Shown here: piece after piece, positions 36,960-48,599 of the stretch
How the letters are laid out: each line of letters begins with the position of its first letter
Position numbering within the stretch: the stretch's first letter is position 1
Assembly: GCA_900708905.1 (NCBI GenBank)
Contig: CAADRB010000117.1
Coordinates: 70,712-134,711, forward strand
Length of the DNA stretch: 64,000 nt
Direction of reading: 5' to 3'
Origin: Hymenolepis diminuta
Lineage: Eukaryota > Platyhelminthes > Cestoda > Cyclophyllidea > Hymenolepididae
The notes under the pieces: model-generated
The model's database searches: none
The model's input: the letters and a program-made list of their open reading frames with translations, nothing else
Told to the model about the DNA's origin: nothing
Made by a program: the position numbers and the translations under genes

Positions 36960-37414
36960 ATGCATCTATCTGATGTGTAAGATATATTGGACAGTGAATG
37001 TTTAACTTTTTAACACTTTCTGGATGATTTGTCACTTATGTATTACAAATTTATTATCTTCCCTTAGCAACTACTCGGGCGCTCAATTCTCCTGGACAAA
37101 GCCAAACTGGCAAGATTACAAGGTTGAACACCCGGCTGCTGTTCGATACGTTAAACGCCTTCAAGAACTTGGTTTGAAGGATCCTTGGGTCAGGTATATG
37201 GTATATTTTTTTACGCAATCTATCTTATTATAGAAATTATGTGTGGATATATTCTCCTCGAATTCACAAAACACCCTGGCAGATTTGCAAAAGTTGCTTC
37301 TTCAATCGATTGCCACATGGCTTGGCAATCGCAATTGCCTACACCTTTGCACAAACTGCTTTTCTTAAATGGTATCATGAAAAAGGATACGGTGAAGCCC
37401 ACGCCCACTTTTGA
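36960..37414 (+). CDS. NDUFB3: NDUFB3, complex I B12 subunit
   Basis: An accessory subunit of the mitochondrial NADH dehydrogenase membrane arm, with one membrane segment; this role is from the family. Three exons join in phase: 36960-36976 (17 bases, MHLSD, donor GTAAGA), 37068-37193 and 37234-37414. They give 107 residues against 98 in human. The family signature is clear: W(Q)DYKVEHPAAVRYVKRL, then LGLKDPWVRNYVW across the 40-base second intron, then a hydrophobic helix (HGLAIAIAYTFAQTAF) and a C-terminus rich in His (GEAHAHF). The first exon is chosen because its phase 2 donor exactly fits the phase of exon 2; it is short, so another start is possible. Confidence 0.88.
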
Positions 37415-37757
37415 ATTCTTTTATAGTAGCTAGCTCTATTACATACATATTAGAATTTGCCAATGTGGTCTTCATTTCCATTAAATTTACATTGTTGCAT
37501 TTTGCTTACTTTTAATCCTTGATAGTTAGGTAAGTTTTACTACATAGTCGGAACTGGCTTCTTAAGTTTAAGTTATTTTTGGGTTTATCATATCAAATAT
37601 TTCATTTCCAGCATAGTTATTTTGGTTTAACTCCAGTGCCTGGAGTTCTTAGTATCAACCTTTAAGTTACTTTCAGCGTATCAATAACTTTTCACCTCAT
37701 TCTTTTTGAAGTTCTGTGTTTGCTTATGCTTATTGAAATGCATTTTCATTATGTCGA

Positions 37758-37763
37758 AATAAA
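37758..37763 (+). promoter_or_regulatory. Candidate poly(A) signal of NDUFB3
   Basis: The first clear AATAAA after the NDUFB3 stop, about 345 bases downstream. It is assigned by position only. Confidence 0.4.
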
Positions 37764-38767
37764 CTTTTGTTAGCTTTTTCTTTCTTTAACCCGCAGTTGT
37801 TCCTAGTTTTCCCTCATGTCAGAGATGCTAGCGTAATTTATCGGTCAGGATGATATTATAGAATTACTTTTATTGATATAAGGAGGAAGTTAAAGATTTC
37901 TTCGAATTTAACTTAATGCTTATAAGACAGTGAGATGGTTGAGCGTTTGTCTTAATCAACTCACTTTACATAAAAGACAGAACAGTAAAAGTCGTATTTT
38001 TCTGCTCACGGTAGATATGTTGGTTGCTATCTCTGCTGTTACGACTAATATTGATGAGAACAGGACAGAGGAAATGGAGAGATCACAGGAGAAAAAGGAT
38101 TTATTGAGAACAGGGAGAGAGCTCCAATGGATGGATGCAAGTGTAGCCGAGTGTGATGAAATACATTATTTGTGCGGTATGTTGGTATGATGCTTATATA
38201 GGTAGAGGAACGCACTCTTAATCCCCGGGATAATGACTCGAGGCATGATGAGGTCGTCAGCGTGTAGGTTGTATCCCACATGAACAAAATAGCTGAGGGG
38301 GAAGTGAGTCAATGCACATAAATGTATTAATGCAACTTTGTGCACGGAAAACCTTCATAGGGGTTTGTGTCTTGTTATTACAAATTAGTTTCTAAGGGTA
38401 GTGAAAAAGTATATACGAAAAGGACCATATGATGATGAAAGTCGAAATCAGACGCTACAGTATAATGTATGCTAGAAATACGGTGTAGGCGACTTTCAGC
38501 CTCCTTCACAACAGTTCGCGAACAGGCAACATACTACAAAGTGAATATTATTTAATTGGAGAAATAGGCGAAATTTTGAAACTGCCTGACGACATCATGA
38601 ACAAGGTCCAGGTCTGTGCCTATGAGGCGCGGCGGTTCGGTCACATAGTAAAATGATTTTTGCAAATGAACTGTTCTCACGTTTTAAGATTCAAGATGAT
38701 TTAAATGAGGACTCCAAATATTTAGGATTGCATATTAATTAATAATTCTATGATGGTGCTCTCTATA
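37764..38767. other. Intergenic stretch before the plus-strand gypsy element
   Basis: The 86-codon plus frame at 37930-38190 and the overlapping minus frame at 38287-38045 have no recognisable domain. A gag region and left LTR of the following element would be expected near here, but neither is recognised, so that element looks truncated at its 5' end. Confidence 0.4.
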
Positions 38768-39310
38768 CTTCTACTTCCGCTGATCGAATTTCCTCAAACC
38801 ATCCTCTTATACTAGCAGCTGCCAACGGTTCTCCCATCAAAACATATGGCCAGAAATCTGTCACTTTAGATCTTGGACCACGTAGGACCTTCCGCTGGAT
38901 CTTCATCATTACTGACGTCTCCAAACCGATTATTGGTGCTGATTTCCTCTGTCATTTCGGACTCCTCCTTGATCTCCGTGGGAAAAAGTTACTTGATCCC
39001 TTAACAAGTCTCCATTCCAAGTGTACTGAATATTCCTGTCCCACCTATTCTTCTATAACCTGTATTCAATCTTCTGAGTCCCCTTTCTAATCTATCCTTA
39101 AAAAATTCCCAGATCTCACCAACCCTGTCTGTCGCGATAAACCAGTAAATCACTGTCATTAATTCTATTACAATCCATGGAAACCCTGTCAAAGCTCGAG
39201 TCCGTCGTCTTTCTCTCACTCGTTAAAAGATTGCCAAGGACAAATTCGAACACACGCTTGATCCTGGTATCATTCATCGTTCTTCCAGTAATTGGTCATC
39301 GGCTCTCCAT

Positions 39311-39883
39311 TTGGTCCCTAAGAAATATGATGATTGGTGTCCTTGTAGTGACTATCGTGCACTCAATTCGATCACAGTCCCTGACAATTATCCCATACCC
39401 AATATACAAGACTTCTCATCCAATCTTCGGAATAAGAAGATCTTCTCCAAAATTGATCTTGTCCGTGCTTATAACCAGATTCCCATGGCCGAAGCAGATA
39501 TTCTCAAAACCGCCATTGCCACTCCATTTGGTCTGTTTGAATTCCTTCGAATGCCATTTGGTTTATGCAACGCATCCCAAACCTTCCAACGTTTTATTGA
39601 TGAAGTGTTGCATGGTCTCGACTTTGTTTTTGCCTATATTGACGACATCCTTGTGGTCAGTGAAAGTGAAGAAGAACATAGGAAACATTTGGAGATTGTT
39701 TTCGAACGGCTAAATTTCCATGGACTCACCCTGAATCTCCCCAAAAGCGAAATCGGACAAAATACCTTATCTTTTCTTGGCCATACTCTATCTGCCAAAG
39801 GTTTCCGACCAACTGACGAAAAAGTAAAGGAGATTAAACAATTCCCGCAACGAAATCCCCTAACCAACTCCGTCGGTTCTTAG
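39311..39883 (+). pseudogene. Gypsy reverse transcriptase
   Basis: An open frame of 190 codons covering most of the polymerase: [32 protein letters not shown] (first catalytic Asp), the [20 protein letters not shown] segment, and the YIDDILV active-site box. The N-terminal portion continues in another frame (39177 onward). A frame change at the 3' end separates it from the RNase H frame. Confidence 0.85.
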
Positions 39884-39885
39884 GC

Positions 39886-40518
39886 ATGACAAATTTTTAC
39901 CGCCGTTTTCTTCCCAATTCTGCAACGGTGATTTTTCCGCTCACAGAACTTCTAAAGTCCACGAAAGCCGATTTCTCCTTCCTTCCCGAAGCTGTAACAG
40001 CCTTCGAAGAAGTTAAAACTCTGTTAGTTAATTGCTCAACACTCACATATCAAGAACCGGAAGCAACCGTAACACTATCCACAGACGCTTCACAGGTCGC
40101 TGTTGGCGTAATACTTGGACAAAGGACAGGAGATATGGTACGACCCCTTGCCTTTTTCTCCGCCAAATTAACGTCTACTCAGACACCATACAGCACTTTC
40201 GGGTGGGAGCTTTTGGCGATCTACAAGGCGGTGAAACATTTCCGGTATCTCCTGGAAGGTCGCCAATTCACGATTTTCACCGATCACAAGCCGTTAAAAT
40301 ATGCCATTCGGGCCAGTTCCGATCACTATTCTCTACGTGAAATCCGGCATCTCGATTACGTCCTACAGTTCTCTAACGACATCAGACACGTTAAAGACTC
40401 GGACGATGTTGTCGCTGATTGTCTTTCTCGAACCGATGTCGAAGCTGTAACAAGGGGCGTTGATTTTCCCTCCATCTCGAAAGCTCAAAAGACCGACTCC
40501 GAACTACAAGAGTTCTGA
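39886..40518 (+). pseudogene. Gypsy connection domain and RNase H
   Basis: A 210-codon frame beginning at MTNFYRRFLPNSA. RNase H shows LSTDASQVAVGV (first Asp), ELLAIYKAVKHFRYLLEGR (Glu helix) and FTDHKPLKYAI (third Asp). It ends at a premature TGA; the frame continues beyond it into the integrase. Confidence 0.8.
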
Positions 40519-40554
40519 AATCGCCCGAATTTACTTAAGTTAAAAGATTTTCCT

Positions 40555-41341
40555 TTGCACACAACTCTCGGTCTCATAACATGTGACGTTTCAACAGGTA
40601 TACTAAGACCTTTTGTCCCAAAAGCTTTCCGACGCCAGGTTTTCGAATCTTTTCACAATCTTTCACTCCCTGGCAAACGGGCAACTGCAAAACTCATCAC
40701 TGATCGTTTTATTTGGCCATCCTGTCGCAAGGACATCGCAAACCGGACGAAGACTTGCCAAGCGTGCCAGCGAGCGAAAGTTGATAAACACACTAAAGCC
40801 CCACTCGGAACATTTGCACTACCTGATTCTAGATTTGATCACTTCCATATTGACATTGTTGGTCCTCTCCCACTCTCTAATGGCTTCTCCTACCTCCTAA
40901 CAAGTGTCGACCGTTTCTCCCGATGGCAAGACGCTTTTCCTGTGCGTGACTTGGCTGCAGAAACCGTCGCCAGAGCCTTCACAGAGAGATGGATCGCTGC
41001 ATTCGGCGTTTCCTCTATCATAACTGCAGATCATGAGACACAATTTGAGTCTCACCTTTTTTTCTAAACTAACTAATCTTCTTGGAACCAATCGGATTCG
41101 CACAAGTGCGTGTCATCCACAGGCTAACGGATTGGTCGAACGTCTCCATCGTCAACTGAAAGCAGCCCTTACCACCCATTGTACAACTGAAAGATGGACA
41201 GAAGCCCTTCATTTGGTCCTCCTTGGTATTCGAACAGCAGTCAAAGACGACCTTAAATGCTCTGCCGCAGAAATGGTATTTGGAGTTCCTCCCAAACTCC
41301 CTGGCGAGTTTCTATCCCTTCTAACGATTCATTTTGGCTAA
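40555..41341 (+). pseudogene. Gypsy integrase
   Basis: The zinc-binding part has CQACQRAK as its last two Cys. The catalytic core has FDHFHIDIVGPLPLSNGFSY (first Asp) and SSIITADHETQFES (second Asp). After a one-base frame change near 41050 it continues with CHPQANGLVERLHRQLK (catalytic Glu). The usual core length is otherwise kept. The C-terminal tail continues in broken frames at 41448-41741. Confidence 0.8.
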
Positions 41342-41745
41342 GCCCTCTAAATTATGTCGAACGTCTACGCTCTCACATGCAAAACCTACAAGCCCTCCCG
41401 ACCCGCCCTATCTCCAATCCCATTTTTATTCCCACTAATCTAAAAACTTGTTCTCATATCTTTTTTCGCCACGATGCTGTCCTCTTCAGCCTCTTCAACC
41501 GATTTATGATGGCCCTTTCAAGGTCCTTCAAAGAGGTGAAAAGACTTTCACCATCCTTCAAAATGGCAAAGAATCTGTTATTTCTATCGATCGCGTAAAA
41601 TCCGCCTACCTTGACAAGCGAGTAACTGAAAACACTTCTCCAGTGTTTCATCCAAACTCTCCAGTCAAGCAATCAGAAAAATTAATATCAGTTACCCGTA
41701 GTGGAAGGAATGTGCGTTTTTCAGACCGTTATAAGGTTTAAAAAT

Positions 41746-42330
41746 AGTTATCCACTATAAAATTCCTTCGGTTTCTTCGCCTGCTTCCTACGGCCTCCCG
41801 AAGAGTAAGATACTTGGTTTGAACAGGACAGTTACACTAGGACCAATTCACGGTCAGAAATTTGTGTCGCCTTTAGGTACCTCAAGGCTGGGAGGAGGCC
41901 GAAGGATAGCTCTCTATGCATTTTCCAGAATTACCTTTCATTCGCATTCTCCACGATAATTCCCCAGTTTTTCCGCACACGAAGTTGGAGCGACTTCACT
42001 TGTGTCTCTATGATGCATAACCCCTGTCTGAGATGTCTGAACGCGTCCATCGATTTCCCCTCTTTTCTATAACAGCCTCACTTCGCATAAAAGGCACATC
42101 TACGCTCATGCTCTGGCGTGGCCTTACCCAAGTGACTCATAAAGCTACCCTTGTTTTCCAGACGATAACAACACACGCTTGTCAGTTATGGGCTTCTAGG
42201 CCGCACTCTCTCCCTCTCTCTCTATTACTCGTTGTGGTTTCCTTGAGTACATTTTTGGTCTACTCAACTCTTGGTGTTCTGCTTCACAATTGTTGTTAGC
42301 TCTTACTCAAACAGCAATGAGTTGGTAACT
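41746..42330 (+). other. Non-coding 3' end or LTR remnant of the plus-strand gypsy element
   Basis: Richer in C and G than the sequence after it, and directly downstream of the last integrase codons. It contains a purine tract (GGGAGGAGGCCGAAGG near 41890) that could be a polypurine tract. No matching left LTR exists in the window, so its limits cannot be fixed. Confidence 0.3.
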
Positions 42331-43918
42331 GTTATTGTTGTCGCAATTTGTTGGCTGCAAACCGTTGGTTGTTATCTAACTCCAACATAGCCGAAAAGAA
42401 ATATCTAGGGTGTTCTCTGGGTCTTATGACAGAGTAGAAAAATTAGGTTGCAGGCATGTTAATCAATACAAAGGATCAAAGCGGATATGGGGAGTAAGGA
42501 TTTGAATCTACCAGATTGTTATACGCAAACAGAAAAGACATCTGCTATGTCTAATCTCCCTGTCGAACTTCATAATTTTCTTATGTGAAACTTGACACTA
42601 CCCGTTCACATGCAGCGGTACCTAACATACTATGACGATTTGGATAGATAATACTAGACTAAAGGCGGGTTTTTACCATATTTTAATATGATAATATAAA
42701 ATAACAGATGATGAGATTTTAAATATCCAAATCTCTTGGATTAGATGAGTTTGAGTTAGTTTAGAAATATTGAAAATAAGCCATTTAAGAAGAGTCTTCT
42801 AGGAGAAAGGAAATGTTATAACTTTATGAATCTCCAAAATGGCCATAAGTTCCAGACCTCAGAGATAACACTTCGACACCCCGAAGGAAGGCAATACTCT
42901 AAAATTAGTCAGTAAAACGACCTTGCAACTTAGCACATTTTAACAACAAAGCAAATTTTATGAATAATCAAGAATAAATTGTTAATTAATTTTTTCAATA
43001 AAATTATTCACTTTATTCAGCAGAAAGGCTGAGCAGTAGCATAGAAGTGGTTAGTAATTAATAATTGTAACAAGGTGATATCTAGCATGTATTCGATTAA
43101 GTCTAGTGATAAATAATATAGAAGATAAAGTATGAGATAATGTTTGATTTCACAAGATATTTGACGAGTTAATTGATGCGAATCGGTCTTCAGAATTGTC
43201 AAAATTCAGACGAAATATATACACAATCAAAAAGCATTACGAATCTTAGAAATTTCATTATTTTTTTTCTGAAGAGCTCTTGATTATTAATACTGCACAC
43301 TTATATGTAATAAAATTGTTATGTAATAACCAAGATGTTAATACTCCTGTATTTAATAAGGCAATTCAGTTGTCACGTAGTGCCTCTTTTGTAGAGCAAA
43401 CCGAACTCTTAGAGCCCCTCTTACATCCGATTATTAAAATGAAAAATTGTCCAGGTTATTTCTCACAAAGTAAGGTGCATCAACCAATTATTATTATGAT
43501 ACCTATTCTCTGCCCAAGCTTAATCTAATAAATTGGTCAATTTTGGAGTCCTCTCATATTTTGCGTACTATCCCTGAGAATATCTTATAACGTAACAACT
43601 CTTTTTAAAATAAGGTTGAATTTAATATTCTTCTTGATTTGATTGAGTTATCTAATTAAATTATGAACTTACATGTGCAGAGATTTTATAGGTCGTCCCC
43701 ATGTGACAACTGAATTATTGAATGAGGAGGTTTATATCGGCCTCCAAATTAGCAACTAAACAAACTCTTCGAGTAATTCAGTAATAATATCAATATATGA
43801 ATTATTCTATTATGGCCAGATGGACTTGTTAAAATATACACTCGGTATTTCATTGGTCTACTATCATATTCTTAAGGGGCGGGATTTTAATTATCAGGTT
43901 GTGCCGATCGCAGTTTGG
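42331..43918. other. Upstream region of MITD1
   Basis: AT-rich. Frames at 43017-43202 and 43280-43528 have no recognised domain. The frame of MITD1 exon 1 stays open upstream to 43820, but the ATG at 43919 fits the family length best. Confidence 0.4.
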
Positions 43919-46019
43919 ATGGCGAATTTACTCCTTTCATCAGCTTCTGAGATAATTATACGTGCAAGAACACTTGAAACTGATGGAAAGCTTACACAAT
44001 CGCTAGTTTGTTATGAGGAAGGGATTGGATTACTATTGAAATGTCTAAAATGCTCAATTGGTAATTCCGGATTATGGTTATTTATTTCACAGCAGACCCT
44101 AAGTTGAAGTCAAGTTTGAAGGAAAAAATTGAATCTTACATGTCTCGAGCGGAAAATGTAAAGCAAAGTATAAAACAGAAGCAGAAAGGTAATAAGTAAG
44201 CGTTAAAATAACTTTTAAGACGGGAAGTTTCATGAACATTTTGATATTAACGAAGATGATATCGGTTTCGGGTATCATCGATTATTCAACAGATTTCTTG
44301 AGGAGGGTAACGTAACAGTCGTTAATATTGATGATCCATATATTCGAAACTCATTCCAAGTAAGCTGATCTCCGACATATCACTTTAAGATTGAGAACTT
44401 TTCGCATTTCTGTGAAGTGATTGTCGCTTCCCCATCTCCAGTCCAGCAAATTTTCCTTCAAACAGGATCCGATTCCGATGTAAGTTTTTGAATTCAAAAT
44501 ATCTGATACTAATATGAATGGGCGTTTAAATTTGCTAGTACTTATTTACATTTTGTTAGATAATTTCAGAAGTGTGTCTATTGAAATCTGGAGATATTTC
44601 CTCTCGATACTCGCCTCATATTTCGGAAAATGTCTCGAAATTTTATTAACATTGTAGAAATAAAGACTCAAGTCACTAGATTGTAGGAGCTCGATCAAGT
44701 CAGAAATAATAATAAATACTACCCTTTTCCAGATCACAATGCTACAGATTTTGGTGGAGGGCAAAAAATGACTTTCAGCAACAGTGAGAGCGTATTCAGT
44801 TAACTGTCAGATAAGCAGTCAGTAAAATTCATCATATGACGGTAACAGACGATACTCGAGTCAACACGTGGCCCAAACGTTTGTTGAAATTAAGTCACTT
44901 TATTATGTTTGAATGTTGAGTAAAATTAGCCTTCTGTAGCACCCATTAATGTGAGCTTGGTTTCAGTTCATCTACATTCTCACTGTTTTCAGAGTCAACC
45001 GAAAATTCGATGGTTGTGAACCTATAATACTTTTTATTCAACGCACTTGCAGTAATACAAGGAACTTTTTTCTCCGATGTATTTTTTTATTTCCTCTGTC
45101 AAATCTTATGAGAAGTGGCCCTTATCACTTAAGTCCTCTGTCCTCAGTGATCGCTTTGGTCGCAACGGCCCATGTAGCTCAGATTTTAAATGAGGAATAA
45201 GCAGTTTGACGATTAACGATGAAAGCGTTCGGAATGAGAAATCCATCCACTTTATTAACCAAGACCAGAGTTAAATGGCTGCATGGATACAATTATATAT
45301 ATATATATTTATTCATGGATAAAATACGAAAGTTAGTTATAGATCAAATCGTTAATCAAGACAACACACTATCTTGTTGATGGTATTTATTTTGGTACTG
45401 ATACATCTGAATCAGCTGATATTTTATTCCTTACATTCGCGTCTGTTTTTACTTTAGAAATATCATGAACAAGTGAAGAAGTTTGAAATTCTGAGAGAAG
45501 ATTTAAAGAGGCACAAAGTTGATTTCACCTGGGCTTTCTCCACTTCGTTGCATGATAGGCGCATTCGGTAAGCTTTTTGATGTATTTAGTGCTTGAGACA
45601 TTTTTGTTTTAAACACATCTACTAAAAATATTTCAGTAGAATTGTTGTATTTTCAAAAACGTTATTTTAAATGTTCTACTAAAAAGCTTATAGTAGATTA
45701 ACAATTTCCATCGAAACGTTTCGGACGTCAAAATACATGCATCTGCTACTAATGTACGATGCTTCATGTCATGATTTTTAGATTTTCATAATTTATTATT
45801 CAATAATCTTCTCTAATTTTTTGTGAACATTAGATGTCTTTTAGGCTACATTTTTTCCGTAGGTTTAACAATGGCTGGGTGTTGAAAATTGGCCGGGGTT
45901 TGGACTACATTAAGAACAATCCCAACAAATTTGTTGGTCTGGGCGTCCATAATTTTGACTTTAGACCGTGTCGGCAGACCACTGTGGACATATTCTATGA
46001 AGGTTCTCCATCAGTATAA
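43919..46019 (+). CDS. MITD1: MITD1, MIT domain-containing protein 1
   Basis: MITD1 binds ESCRT-III tails through its MIT domain and acts in cytokinetic abscission at the midbody; this role is from the family. Six exons join in phase: 43919-44060, 44093-44188, 44220-44359, 44390-44479, 45458-45567 and 45863-46019. They give 244 residues against 249 in human. The MIT helices run over residues 1-80 ([39 protein letters not shown]). The C-terminal phospholipase D-like membrane-binding domain has [21 protein letters not shown], the [13 protein letters not shown] junction, IGRGLDYIK, and [14 protein letters not shown] near the end. The first three introns are only 32, 31 and 30 bases long; the fifth exon follows a 978-base intron. 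No broken frames are seen. Confidence 0.92.
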
Positions 46020-46057
46020 TCATGTTCGAATACTTAATTCGTCTTTTATTTCTTTTA

Positions 46058-46063
46058 AATAAA
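46058..46063 (+). promoter_or_regulatory. Poly(A) signal of MITD1
   Basis: AATAAA 39 bases after the MITD1 stop codon, a typical position for a short flatworm 3' untranslated region. Confidence 0.6.
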
Positions 46064-48534
46064 TTGTGTACTTACTTATTTTAGAGAACCTTTATTAAAT
46101 GAATAGTTAGTGCATTGAGAAGTTCTGAAGTAACTGCATGTGCTTGACCAATTAAACAAAAATAGTATCGATCAGCCAATAATCGAATGAGAAATTTAAT
46201 ACAACACCACGTGGCAGCTGAGAATCTAATCTATCACAGTGATTTTTCAACATACACATTGCTCAGTTCAGGAAGAAGAAAAGAGGGAATCTGTTGCCCC
46301 GATTGTTCTTCTTTTAGTAAGAATATATGTGTACATAGGTTTATAAATAGCAAATAACATAAGGTAGATATAAATATGTGTATTGATGCTCAAAATTCCA
46401 ATGCTCTTTTTGAGCAAAATATAGAAAAATAAATTTAGTTCTACGTGGATTTTCTGACTTTTGTTTTTACCTTCTCATAGAAATTGAGAAATTGATTTCA
46501 ATTCACTTTAACTATAAACACCCTAGTAGAAATTGAGACTATGCGTAAATCCTCAATTACATATTGTCTAACGTATTCAGAGAGGTCCTATCGTCCTTCC
46601 CAATTCTACCTTTAAGCTCAAGAACTTGGTTGTAGTGAACGGTGTCCTACTATACTATACACTGAACACTTCGTCCCCGTATTCAGTGATGGTTAGAAAT
46701 AGGACACTTTAAAGACCATTGAACCTCTATAAGTGTCTTCTAATAGTTCGACTTACCCAAGGTACTAGGGACCTACAAACCACTTTATTTAATATCTATA
46801 AAACATACTACTATAACTTTTCATCTGCATTACTGGCCATTCCTTTGCTCGAAGCGACTTCCACGCCGAGGATTAAAGAGAGTCAGGTCTATCGGAAGAC
46901 TGAAATCGACCCTGCTGGATCCCTATATGAATGTTGCTAGAAAGGGAATAGGTCAGAAATAAAAACTTTCCGGAAGATTGTCATATGGCTATTCGTTGTA
47001 TTGAAGTCTCAAGTCCCCTGTAGTTCTTGTAAATAGAGTCGTTTCATTAGAAGCGGAATATATTGAATCTTCATGCTTGTTTCACGTAGTAGCTTATAAT
47101 TATTGCCGTTCATGTGGTCATTTTGCTTCGAGTTTTTCCCTCATTTGGAAATTTGTCAACCAGCAGATTTTCTGACAGAGATCCATTATAAATTCTCCCC
47201 GGATTTGCAAAAGTTTTAGTATTAAATCAGGAAAACATAATACTGGAAAAATTTGTACCAGTTGTCCAAAAGTTCAATTTTAACGTCTTAATTGAATTTC
47301 ATAGGTATTTACTGACTTACAGATCTTCTATTAACTGTAACTTTCAATTAATAGGAACGCATGTGACCACCTATTTGCTCGTTAATAAGGTTTCCTTGTT
47401 AACCTTCCAATTAACCTTATTATTAGCACCGAATAAATGGATGCCATGCCGGAACAAGAAATTTCAGCGCTATATGCGAATCTGTCGAATGAAGATCTTA
47501 TCGCCGTGGGGTGTTGATGTAAAAGTAAAACTGATGTAAAGTGCCCTTTGATTATAAAGAAGCAAATTTAAGAGTCGAAAAGAATGGGGAGAGTCAGAAT
47601 GATTAAACTTGCGTCAAATTTTAACTGTTAGAGCGGGAAAAACACTAAATATTTGCAAATACTAATTTTATGATTGAATTACAAATTATTAAATATAATA
47701 TTAAGCTGTAAATCTTGTTGACGTTGGTCACAATAAAGAATAGAAATAAACCAAATAAGTTTAATAATTGAGAATGAAAGTATCTAAAACAAGATAACAT
47801 TAAATATATTTAATATAAAAATCACATTCTCCCTATGTTATTATCTTGTGTTAATATAACTAAAAGTTCGGTTATATGCAAAAATGAATAAATAGGCAAT
47901 TTTAGTGTCAGCATTATGCGAGAAAGTGGAAAAAGTGCCATTTAGAAAAGTAGATAGGAAATAGGATTTGAGAAGCTAGATCTTGAACCGATTATGGAGG
48001 AAGCGAAACAAAAGGACAAAATGGTATTCCGGTAGTATAAAGAATTTCTTTAGCATTTTCTGAGCTTAAATTCGCCGGATATTTATTTATTTAATTCAGG
48101 GCTGATGTCTCCTAATTTTATTTCTGAACGGATTAATTAAGTCCTCATTAGCGACTTAATTGATATCAGGATGTTTTTAACGCCCTCTGATATGAAACCA
48201 TTTATTAAAAGAATATTTTAATTTGAGGTCATTGTGAGATACGCATGGTTATGAACAAACGAATTTTACTTAAGAAATTAAAAGAATATATTAAAAACAA
48301 TAGAAAGGAGAAACTATGTCGTAACGTCTGGGTGTCCATCACATTTAGGTATTCATTTGATATTTTCTACTTTTGAAATTCTTATTTATATGAATCCATA
48401 GCTGCATCACTTATAAATAAATTGGGCACTCAACTTAAATGCAAACAACAATGATCCGACTGTCAGATTCGAGATATCTCATTTAAAAAAAGAAATGATC
48501 GTTAATGCTAACGGGAATCAGTAACCTTTTCCAG
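46064..48534. other. Intergenic stretch with possible unassigned exons
   Basis: Mostly AT-rich with no supported gene. A short plus-strand frame at 47439-47518 begins MDAMPEQEISALYANLSNED and reaches a TGA followed in frame by a Cys-containing stretch to about 47569. It might be a first exon of the next gene or chance. Confidence 0.3.
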
Positions 48535-48599
48535 GTCAGAGGGGCAAGAGTTGAGATGGACAAGTGGTGTATTGGACGATGAAATTGGAAGCAAAAGGG
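48535..48599 (+). CDS. Isolated exon resembling PPP1R11 (inhibitor-3)
   Basis: A 65-base exon with a pyrimidine-rich acceptor (CCTTTTCCAG) and a perfect GTAAGT donor. In the one open frame it encodes SEGQELRWTSGVLDDEIGSK, entering in phase 2 and leaving in phase 1. The W-T-x-x-V-L-D-x-E core matches the most conserved part of the protein phosphatase 1 inhibitor PPP1R11, which in the family is followed by a Cys-Cys-Cys segment. I could not find that following exon, or an upstream exon, in the window. The assignment rests on about 20 residues, so it is tentative. Confidence 0.35.

Larger units (their letters stand above)
38768..41745 (+). mobile_element. Ty3/gypsy retrotransposon, CsRn1/Boudicca-like, 5'-truncated and broken
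   Basis: In order: the C-terminal part of an aspartic protease (38768-39030, KPIIGADFLCHFGLLLDL); reverse transcriptase (about 39180-39880); RNase H (39886-40518); integrase (40555-41341); and a C-terminal integrase tail to 41741. The wording of the reverse transcriptase ([29 protein letters not shown]) is that of the CsRn1/Kabuki group known from flukes. Breaks are a frame change near 39300, another near 39860, a TGA at 40516, a frame change near 41050 and further changes near 41340 and 41450. There are few enough breaks to suggest a moderately recent insertion. Gag and the protease active-site Asp are absent, and no LTR pair was recognised. Confidence 0.85.

Noticed and set aside
37930..38287. 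Overlapping plus and minus frames of about 80 codons
   Set aside because: No domain and frames open on both strands, as expected of composition rather than coding.
45294..45308. Short TA dinucleotide run in the large MITD1 intron
   Set aside because: Ordinary simple repeat in AT-rich DNA.
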